DNA from: Apiotrichum sp. Y4204
Taxonomy: Eukaryota; Basidiomycota; Tremellomycetes; Trichosporonales; Trichosporonaceae
DNA length: 64,000 nucleotides
Assembly: GCA_025531455.1 (NCBI GenBank)
Contig: JAMYHL010000013.1
Coordinates: 682,001 to 746,000 of the forward strand
Direction: 5' to 3'
Position numbers and translations under genes: made by a program. Of the stretch, positions 57,156 through 64,000 are shown in pieces (within the stretch, counting starts at the first letter, position 1; every line of letters starts with the position of its first letter). The notes beneath the pieces are model-generated. The model made no database searches and was not told where the DNA came from. It saw only the letters and a list, made by a program, of their open reading frames with translations.

Positions 57156-58634
57156 ATGCTCCTCCAGCTCCGGCGCTGGGCGGCGCTCCTCCTCGTGCTG
57201 GCAATCGCGCTGCTTGCTGCCGCGGACGAGCCACAGGAGAAGCGGCATACGAACAACTGGGCGGTCCTCGTCGGCGCGTCGCGGTATTGGTTCAACTATC
57301 GTGTGAGTTTATAGAGGGAGCGGGGTAGATATCAGGAAGGAGATAGAGGCTACCAGTTCTTTGAAAGCCGTTTCCATTCCAGTCCTGGCTATCTTGGACG
57401 CTCCGTCTGCTCCCTCTGGCAGTCGCTCACTCCAGCACATGTCCAACACGCTCGCGATGTACCGTACGATCAAACGGCTGGGTATCCCTGACCAAAACAT
57501 CATCCTCATGCTCGCGGATGATGTGGCGTGCAATGCGCGCAACGTCTTCCCCGCCACAGTGTTTGGCAACCGCGACCGCCAGATGGATCTGTATGGGGAC
57601 TCGGTCGAGGTTGACTATGGAGGATACGATGTGACAGTGGAGAACTTCTTGCGGCTGCTTACGGGTGAGTTGTGATGGCTGCGTGCTACTCGTCGTCTAT
57701 ACTACAGCACTTCCACACCCATGCTCACACCAGGCCGCGTCGACGAGAACGTGCCTCCCAACAAGCGCCTGCTCTCCGACGCGTCATCCAACGTCTTCAT
57801 CTTCATGACAGGGCACGGCGGCAACGAGTTCCTCAAGTTCCAGGACAACGAGGAGCTGAGCGCCTTCGATATCGCTGACGCCGTTGAGCAGATGTGGGAA
57901 AAGCGGCGGTACGTAGTGGAGCATGGCATCTCTGACCCCCAGGTACAACAAGCTCTTCTTCATGATCGACACGTGCCAGGCCAACACGATGTTCTCCAAG
58001 TTCTACTCGCCCAACGTGATCGCGACAGGCAGTGCAAAGATGGGCCAGGACTCGCTGTCGCACCACTCGGACATGGAGATTGGCGTCGCCGTCATCGACA
58101 GCTTTACGCACTTTGTGCTGCACTACCTCGAGAACATCAACAAGACGTCTAAGGAGACCTTGCAGGACATGGTGCGTATGGCGAGAGCTCAGAAGCGGAC
58201 GCGGCACAAAGAATACTGAATACTGACTGCCCCAGTTCGACGCGTACGACCCGCGCGCAATTTACTCTGACCCGGGTGTCTCCACCCACCTGTCGCGTAC
58301 GCCAGCGAGCGAGATCCGCCTCACGGACTTTTTCGGCGCCATCGCCGGCGGCGTCGAGGTCGCCGAGACGCATGAGGAGGGTGCGGAGGGTATGCAAGCG
58401 AAGGGATGGGACGCGATCCCTTCGGCGGCAGGCGATGAGGGCGATGAGGACGCGACGCGTGCCGCCCGCCCGGTGCGCCCGCTCCGCCCTATCGCTAAAT
58501 CCAACAACCTGTCGCAGGAGCGCACAACATATGTTCCCTCTCCGCATAAGGTCACTCCGTTGCAGGGCCTGGTTGGGAGTGCAGTAATTGCCGGCGCGGG
58601 TGCGGCGGCCCTCGCTTTCGTACGCAGCAGATAG
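57156..58634 (+). CDS. GPI8: GPI-anchor transamidase catalytic subunit Gpi8 (PIG-K)
   Basis: Caspase-like cysteine protease of the ER transamidase that cleaves the C-terminal signal and attaches the GPI anchor. Exons 57156-57302, 57436-57664, 57734-57908, 57943-58171, 58236-58634; 392 aa. An N-terminal signal peptide ([13 protein letters not shown]) precedes [40 protein letters not shown] follows, then catalytic His at about 153 in [15 protein letters not shown] and catalytic Cys at about 195 in [12 protein letters not shown], then [22 protein letters not shown]-terminal hydrophobic segment ([19 protein letters not shown]) provides the membrane anchor. All expected motifs are intact. The exon 4 intron is 34 nt. 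The gene converges on the TMEM97-like gene with about 85 bp between stops. Confidence 0.96.
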
Positions 58635-58718
58635 AGATTTGTCATAGATCCATGTATATCCTTGCATCAGATGGATGGTTCTCCAGACGACCCCGATTCC
58701 GAATGTGGCTGACCGAAA

Positions 58719-59351
58719 CTAGAGACGCTTGGCATCCTGTGCGGCCTGCACGATGCTGACGAGGCGGCAGCCATAGTCGATAGCCATAGCAAGCGGAATG
58801 AAGAGGAACGGGACGTAGCTCGAGAGGAGCATGCCGAGCTCGCTGGCATTGAGCGGAGGTTGCGGCTCGGGACCGGCAAGAAGGGCCCGCAGGACGGGGA
58901 GGAGCGTCGTCGCCGTCGACGCGCCGTACGCCACTAGAAGGGGGTAGACGCGCTTGTCGTCTGGATATAAGTATTTTCTTCTCTCCTTTTCACTCACTCT
59001 TCCACAGCCCCCACGCGCCGAGCACGAAGCACGGCAGCTGGAACCCGCCCTCGAGGTAGAAGAACGTCTTGAGCCAGGCCCACTGCGGCTTGTGCGCCAT
59101 CACGCCGCCGAGCACCGGATCCCGCGTCATGCTCAGGTACCAGTCAACGAGGGCCGCTGCCGGCGTGCCCTCCACCCAGTGGGCGGGGTACAGCCCCTGC
59201 ATGTCGACCATGAGCGTTGTCGGCTGCGGTCAGTGGGATAACACTAGGGGCGTACGATGTGCATCTGGTGTTAGTGGGATACAGATCCGTGACCTACGAC
59301 CAGGAAGATGAAGTACACGCGGTCAAGCGCGCGGCCCGCAAATCGCGACAT
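58719..59351 (-). CDS. EXPERA-domain membrane protein, TMEM97/sigma-2 receptor family
   Basis: ER membrane protein of the family linked to sterol handling. Exons 59351-59298, 59264-59256 (9 nt), 59223-58998, 58960-58719; 176 aa. It has four hydrophobic segments: VYFIFLVMHIPTTLM; WLKTFFYLEGGFQLPCFVLG; VYPLLVAYGASTATTLLPVL; and YVPFLFIPLAMAIDYG. Family marks are the HIPxTLxxDxQ segment at the end of helix 1, the WFK/WLKTFF-ELxFQLP segment, and the 'YxPxLxIP' final helix; all match TMEM97 order and spacing. Each of the two introns around the 9-nt exon has its own GT donor, CTAAC/CTGAC branch point and CAG acceptor. The last intron is 37 nt. Confidence 0.85.
59256..59264 (-). other. 9-nt microexon encoding Met-His-Ile
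   Basis: Flanked upstream by a 33-nt intron (59265-59297; GTAGGT, CTAAC, CAG) and downstream by a 32-nt intron (59224-59255; GTACGC, CTGAC, CAG). It supplies the His-Ile of the conserved HIPxTL segment of TMEM97 proteins and keeps phase 0 on both sides. Confidence 0.75.
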
Positions 59352-59812
59352 CGTGAATGAGAGATTGAGGGAGACGTGGAGAAACGATTGACAAAGTTGT
59401 TGTGCAACATTTATTGCAGTCTGCGAGGACCTCCACTCTGGCGGTTGGCTGATGATCGAACGATGGTGGGTGGAGGTGGACAAGCTGTCCGTCAGATGGC
59501 TACATGGCAGGAAAGGACGGAACTTCGAATGCATCGCGAACCATCGACCTGCATTCTGACAACTACAGGGTACGGCAGCGACGAGCTGCAACTTGCTCCC
59601 ATTGCGGCGCACCGCATGCCCATCTCGGGTCGAGACGACTTTGGCTACATGCTGGGAAACGTGCAGCTACGACCGAGTGGCGGATCAAGTTCAGATTCAT
59701 CCATTCAAGTACTCCGAGAATCGTGACAACGCCAGACGACGTGTGGATACTGTACAATGCCCAACTGGCTGATCTTCAACTGTGCTCACCCTCACCGCTC
59801 ACTCTTCACTAC
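59352..59812. other. Spacer upstream of the TMEM97-like gene
   Basis: About 460 bp between two minus-strand genes; likely promoter. No motif recognised. Confidence 0.4.
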
Positions 59813-61003
59813 TCACTCGACCTCGGCCCATCGCCGGTCCAGCTCAGCGCACTGGAACCACACATTCGCGTCGTTGGCGTCCGTGACGCCCTGCTGGCTC
59901 GAGTGACGCAGCTGCTCCGAGATGACCCCGTACTTGGTATCGTAAGTCGTCCCATTGAACTTGTAGGGGTCCGCCATGCCGCTCTGTATCGCGCTGTAGT
60001 TCATGCCATTGTAGACCGCGCTCATGGTGCCGGCGTGCAGCGCGCTCTGGAGCTTGATCTTCTGCATCTCCAGCAGGTATTTGGAGGTGCAATACGTTTC
60101 GACATAGGTTAACGAGCGGGCCGTCGAGAAGTCGAGAAGGGGCTGTAGTGCGCCCGTGTCGCCCTTGGCGTCGGCGGCACTCGTTTCCTCCCACTTCTGC
60201 CGCATACGCGGAGAATACATGCTGCAGATCTCTGTACCATCTAACCGCTCGCCGCGGAATGGCACCTTGACCGCGAGCGGAGTGCGCGATGCGAAAGACC
60301 CCCAGCAGTCCGGGCAGATGGAGAGCACGCCCTGGCTGAACGAGAACCACAGGGCACCCTTGACCGACTCGCGGCGAGGGCAGAGTGGAATGTCGATAAC
60401 CTTGCGGACGTACGACGCGAAGTGCGAGAATCTCTGCGCGCAAAGCGTCTCCAGGAGGCGTACCACGAACTGCAGCCCGCGCTGGGCGCTAGGGGAACAG
60501 ATATCGCACACAGTGTCCGGTGGCGCGTTTGTGCGTGTGACGAAGCCCGCCGCCATCCCCGGTGCCAGTGAATCTACGACGCATGCTTTGCACTTTTCGC
60601 ACAGGTCGAAGTTGACTGGTGGGCCCGCGAGGGTGTAGAACACTTCAGGTGGAGTCGCGTGTTGGCTTGTTGCGCCCTCGTTCTTGAGCGCGTCGCGCTG
60701 TGCCTCACGGCTATCCGCCTCGGCGTATCGCGCCATGGCGTTCCACAGGACGCCAAAGTCGCTCCGCTCGTCCGCGGCACTCGCAGCGACGCGGAGAAGC
60801 ATGCCGTGCATATCGCACGTCCACTGCGGCACGGAGGAGGACACAAACTCCTGCTCGAACGGCCGCCCCGCAAAGTGGTCCACAGAACACCTCTCGCAGA
60901 TACACAGCCCCTCGACGCGGCGGCGAGGCGTGTACACCGTCCCGCTGGTCTGCTGGGCCCCCTCGCACGCAGGGAGGCGCAGGTGGCGATTCGCAATCGC
61001 CAT
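59813..61003 (-). CDS. Cys-rich (CxxC) fungal protein of unknown function, downstream part after an in-frame stop
   Basis: 396 codons with CxxC pairs throughout: CICERC, CEKCKAC, CDIC, CPDC, plus CSMYSPRMRQKWEE, a segment I associate with a family of uncharacterised fungal Cys-rich proteins. The opening part LPACEGAQQTSGTVYTPRRR, followed by CICERCSVDHFAGRPFEQEF, is a repeat of a stretch in the upstream frame (MCPGTTTLHLRTTWYTLRG ... CTACFTQFVAGHPFAGEF). The ATG at 61003 is in the same reading frame as the upstream gene and only two codons past its stop (TAA TGG ATG). It therefore reads as the second half of one protein rather than an independent gene. No membrane helix or signal peptide is visible. 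Read with 61007-62518. Confidence 0.6.
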   Translation of the reverse strand: MAIANRHLRLPACEGAQQTSGTVYTPRRRVEGLCICERCSVDHFAGRPFEQEFVSSSVPQWTCDMHGMLLRVAASAADERSDFGVLWNAMARYAEADSREAQRDALKNEGATSQHATPPEVFYTLAGPPVNFDLCEKCKACVVDSLAPGMAAGFVTRTNAPPDTVCDICSPSAQRGLQFVVRLLETLCAQRFSHFASYVRKVIDIPLCPRRESVKGALWFSFSQGVLSICPDCWGSFASRTPLAVKVPFRGERLDGTEICSMYSPRMRQKWEETSAADAKGDTGALQPLLDFSTARSLTYVETYCTSKYLLEMQKIKLQSALHAGTMSAVYNGMNYSAIQSGMADPYKFNGTTYDTKYGVISEQLRHSSQQGVTDANDANVWFQCAELDRRWAEVE

Positions 61004-61006
61004 CCA

Positions 61007-61009
61007 TTA
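61007..61009 (-). other. In-frame TAA separating two halves of a conserved frame
   Basis: Upstream and downstream frames are in register, and the downstream sequence immediately resumes family-like repeat sequence. The only phase-correct GT-AG alternative I found (GTAATG to an AG 66 nt on) lacks a CTRAC branch point and would delete the ACEG segment conserved with the first repeat. Confidence 0.7.
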
Positions 61010-62518
61010 CGTCCACGCTCCCGGCCCGAGACGGAGGTACATCTCCTGCGGACCGTCCATCCACATGTCGCATGCCCGGGTGTCGCCGGCTTCTTGCGTT
61101 GCTTGTTCCCAATGGACGGCGAATGCCGGGCGCGCGAGAACCATATCCTTGTAACATTCGCCGCACGCTAGAAAGTCGTCGACACCGCGTGGCCGGAAAA
61201 ACACAATTCCTTCCCCCGGGATCACGCCGCCGCTGCTGCGGCAGGCCTTCAGCGTCGCCCGCTTAGCGACCTTCAGCACCGACAGTTCCCCGGTGCTTTG
61301 TGCGTCGCGAAGCAACCTGCGTCCACGAGGCCGCTTCAGCCCAAACGCGCATTCCCCGCTTACTGCCTCGGCGGCCGCAAACTCGCCCGCGAACGGGTGC
61401 CCAGCGACAAACTGTGTAAAGCACGCTGTGCACATAGTCCAGTCCGTGCCTCGCAGCGTGTACCAAGTGGTGCGTAAATGGAGCGTCGTTGTCCCCGGAC
61501 ACATGTAGAGCACAGCTGGTGTTGGGCCGTCGAGCGATATTGGCGGCGCAGGGCGCGGCGCGTAGTCGTCTGTGTCCGCACGTGCGAATGTAGCCTGCGC
61601 AGGAGGAGGATGGTATGTGCCGGGGGTGTATCCTTGAGCTGGCGTGGTATAGGTGTTCGGCGCCGATCCTTGTGCAGCACGGCTGTCATGGGGCAGGCCA
61701 TCAGTAGCGGACTTCGCAGGGGCTTCGACACCGAGCTGCGCAAACGAGCCAGTGAGACTGTTGAGGTCGGGGCCAGGCGAGGTTGCATGAGGCGACCCCA
61801 ATAGGGGAGGGGACGTCGCAAGAGGTGAGGCGACGGCAATTGGCGGGGACGCGACAGCTGGCGGGGAACCAGCTGGCGGTAAGCTCGCAGCGTTGTACGA
61901 GCTCAAGGGGGGCGATTGAGAGCCATAGTACGAGGCTGCAGGTAAAGATGCGGTCCCATAAGACGTCAAGGCTGAAGGAGCTTGGGGTGATTGTGGGACA
62001 TACGAAGCCGAGGGAGGTGATTGCTGGTAATGCGAGCCGCCTGGAGGTGATTGAGGGCCAGCCGGAGATAAGGTGGTCGGGAGGGGGGGGGGGGTGATTG
62101 CGGACCATAGTATGAGGCGGTCGGCGGCGATGTTGAGCCATAGTATGATCCTGTACTTGCAGCGGTGCGGGGGGGGGGGGTGCCCCGGGCAGCCGGCGCT
62201 GCTCCCAACGCCCATCGTCCGATGGGGCCTCGTGTCGTGGGGGATGGGCGGGGGTTGCCCATGTGTCGGCGCAGCGCGTGGAGGGACGGGCGGCGGCTGG
62301 GACTGTTGGGCTCCAGGCCGAGCGGGGACCGGCGGTGGTCCCGATGTGTATGCTGAGTGCGGTGGAGAATGGTACTGTTGCTGCTGCTGTTGTGGGTGTT
62401 GTCCGTACCCGTATGCGGTCGGTTGCGGAGGTCCGTACCCCTGAATCCCGGGCGGCTGTTGGCATGACTGCCGATATTGACCTGGCGGCGCGTACGCGCT
62501 TTGCTGTTGGTAGCTCAT
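61007..62518 (-). CDS. Cys-rich (CxxC) fungal protein, upstream part: Pro/Gln/Ser-rich N-terminus and first Cys repeat
   Basis: 504 codons from the ATG at 62518 to a TAA at 61009-61007. The first 270 residues are Pro/Gln/Tyr/Ser-rich with a Q run and repeats of the SYYGSQSPP type. The rest has CTAC and CGEC pairs and ends YLRLGPGAWT-stop. Between two poly-C runs (minus strand; about 62167-62178 and 62085-62095) the annotated frame gives a non-repetitive hydrophobic segment (CKYRIILWLNIAADRLILW). The next frame in the same interval gives GSYYGSTSPPTASYYGPQSP, which matches the repeats on either side. Either the two C runs carry compensating length errors or the gene has two real frameshifts. 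An ATG at 62704 is in frame, but the added sequence is not compositionally similar. Function unknown. Confidence 0.6.
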   Translation of the reverse strand: MSYQQQSAYAPPGQYRQSCQQPPGIQGYGPPQPTAYGYGQHPQQQQQQYHSPPHSAYTSGPPPVPARPGAQQSQPPPVPPRAAPTHGQPPPIPHDTRPHRTMGVGSSAGCPGHPPPPHRCKYRIILWLNIAADRLILWSAITPPPLPTTLSPAGPQSPPGGSHYQQSPPSASYVPQSPQAPSALTSYGTASLPAASYYGSQSPPLSSYNAASLPPAGSPPAVASPPIAVASPLATSPPLLGSPHATSPGPDLNSLTGSFAQLGVEAPAKSATDGLPHDSRAAQGSAPNTYTTPAQGYTPGTYHPPPAQATFARADTDDYAPRPAPPISLDGPTPAVLYMCPGTTTLHLRTTWYTLRGTDWTMCTACFTQFVAGHPFAGEFAAAEAVSGECAFGLKRPRGRRLLRDAQSTGELSVLKVAKRATLKACRSSGGVIPGEGIVFFRPRGVDDFLACGECYKDMVLARPAFAVHWEQATQEAGDTRACDMWMDGPQEMYLRLGPGAWT

Positions 62519-63240
62519 CGCCGTCTTCGTTGTCGATGAAGGATGTCGCGAGCAGGATAATGGAAAGCAAAGATGTGCAGAGGAGCTAGTCGGATGTGTG
62601 TTATCGAGAGCGAAAGCGGCATACCATGGGAACCAGCCTATTTCCACTAGTACCGCTTGGATGCCAACGCGAGGGTTCACTCCTGTTTCCGCACCGTCCC
62701 GCACTCCACAAAGAGGCCTGCACCGCCCTCAGAGCATCAGGCAGCCCATATTGTTGTGTTGTCGGGCAGTGGTGAGGAGCTCGAAAGAAATGCCCGTGTG
62801 GTCGTGCATGAGTAGAAGCCGTTGTCTCACCCGTAAGCGCATGCATGCTTCCAATCTGTTGTCTCCAATTGTCTCGCACAATCTTGCCTCACAGGAATGG
62901 ATCCAACGGATTTCCGGGGAGACGACGATCCATGATCGCCAAGCATAAACTTGTAAAACAAGCTTGTTTTAGAGCTGCCAGATTGGCACTGTGCTTGGGG
63001 AATCGAACGTGGGCAACCAGGGCGCCTCGCGACTCACGACTCGCGACTCGGACCGAGATGGCTCGCGTGTTGTGAACGTGTTGTACACGCGCAGTGTCTT
63101 GTCTCTCAAGATCTCAATGTCTCATCCAGCTCAGCTCACGTCCCACTTGCCAGATCCCACCACCGGACAAGCCATTTCCGACAGTGACGTCGTTTCTGTC
63201 TCGTCTCACTTTCTCCTCTTTCAACTTCACTTCCCACACC
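62519..63240. other. Divergent promoter region of the Cys-rich gene and MSC7-like gene
   Basis: About 720 bp; short ORFs only. Nothing else recognised. Confidence 0.4.
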
Positions 63241-64000
63241 ATGGCCGAGCACCTCCGCTCCGCGGTCGACAACGCCTACGAGACCCTCCGGCGCGAGTCG
63301 CACGGCCTCCTCGCCCTCGCCGGCAGGGTATGCGACGCGCTGCGCTCCCTCCCAGCCCAGGCGTGGGTCGCCGTCGCGGTGATCCTCGTCGTCGCGCGCA
63401 TCCCCGTCTGGCTCGCACACTGGCGCGAGCGCCGCGCGTCCCGCCGCGTCGTACCCTTCTCCTGGCTCGTTCCTCCCGTAAGTGAATTGGGCCTCAGCTG
63501 TTCTGACAGTATAGGAGGCCGCTCCCGGCTGGACGGGGGATATTATCGCCTCGCCAGACATATTTGCGCATGAACGCGATCCGTCCCTCCTCGGCGACTC
63601 TAGTGCCGCTCAGCACGTTACGTGCTACGACCCGTCAACGGGAACGCACATTGCGACCATGGCGCTGTGCACCGCTGCCGGCGTGCGTGACCAGGTCGCG
63701 GCGGCGGACGCCGCGCAACCCGGCTGGGCGCGGAGCTCGTTTGCGCAGCGCAAGAGCCTGCTCCGCAGCATCAAGGCGTGGATCATGAGCGACATGGAGG
63801 GCATCGTCAACGTTGCATGCAGAGATACTGGAAAGACGCGTGGGTGGAGAGTACGGGGCCTCGCTGATGACAGGTGTCGACGCCGTGTTCGGCGAGGTTC
63901 TCACGACGCTGGCAAAGATCGACTGGCTGCTCCAGTACGGCGAGAAGGCACTGGCACCGGAGCGCCGTGCGAACTCGCTCCTCCTTGCACACAAGGTGTC
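63241..64000 (+). CDS. Aldehyde dehydrogenase family protein, Msc7-like, 5' part (runs off the window)
   Basis: Exons 63241-63477, 63515-63839 and 63874 onward; incomplete at 64000. It starts with a short helical region, then one membrane span (AWVAVAVILVVARIPVWLAH) and a basic flank, the N-terminal anchor typical of the Msc7 branch. The aldehyde dehydrogenase N-terminal region follows: CYDPSTGTHIATM, GWARSSFAQRKSLLRSIKAW, VACRDTGKTR and VDAVFGEVLTTLAKIDWLLQ, then KALAPERRANSLLL. The catalytic Cys and Glu lie beyond the window, so activity cannot be judged. Introns are 37 and 34 nt; the second uses a GTGGGT donor, also seen in KAP114 and the PMP3-like gene. The S. cerevisiae relative is ER-associated and of unclear substrate. 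Confidence 0.85.

Noticed and set aside
60942..61007. 66-nt intron that would remove the in-frame TAA of the Cys-rich gene
   Set aside because: GTAATG donor and CAG acceptor keep the phase, but there is no CTRAC-like branch point, and the segment lost (ACEG...) is conserved with the first Cys repeat.

Overview
The window is nuclear DNA of a GC-rich basidiomycete yeast, most likely a tremellomycete close to Trichosporonales. The gene set (MPK1, ATG1, SIN-type CDC14, AcrB-like protein, PMP3) is fungal. Nearly every gene is cut by very short introns (about 31-60 nt) with GTGAGT-like donors, CTRAC/CTGAC branch points close to the acceptor, and strong GC3 coding bias. The species assignment is inference; no rRNA, tRNA or telomere was recognised.

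Layout, left to right: a 4.7 kb stretch without a supported gene; ATG1 (+); PDB1, pyruvate dehydrogenase E1 beta (-); SEN15 (+) convergent with a KAP114/importin-9 gene (-); SRP14 (+) convergent with FRG1 (-); a GRDP-domain gene with one 791-nt intron (-); the cell-wall-integrity MAP kinase MPK1 (-); a PMP3-like gene with a long tail (-) divergent from DTD1 (+); a small Gly-rich gene (+); CDC14 of the septation network (+) convergent with NDUFB3 of complex I (-); an AcrB-like membrane/coiled-coil protein (+); an aspartate kinase-alanine aminotransferase fusion (+); a PA-TM-RING ubiquitin ligase (+); a C2H2 zinc-finger gene (+); a GTPBP1/2-like gene without a GTPase domain (-); GPI8 (+) convergent with a TMEM97/EXPERA gene (-); a Cys-rich gene split by an in-frame stop (-); and the 5' part of an MSC7-like aldehyde dehydrogenase (+) leaving the window.

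The genes are unlinked housekeeping functions: autophagy, mitochondrial metabolism, nuclear import, secretion, GPI anchoring, tRNA quality control and signalling. There is no operon or gene cluster. The most unusual items are: (1) a continuous reading frame joining aspartate kinase to a complete alanine aminotransferase domain with no Met between them; (2) an importin intron that seems to be spliced only as AT-AC; (3) a 9-nt microexon between introns of 33 and 32 nt in the TMEM97 gene, and a run of 20-27 nt exons in the PMP3-like gene; (4) a Cys-rich gene carrying both an in-frame TAA and an out-of-frame segment bounded by poly-C runs; and (5) a perfect 15-bp hairpin just 3' of MPK1. Exon limits were placed by hand from splice motifs, reading phase and protein-family conservation. 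They should be read as models, not as transcript evidence.
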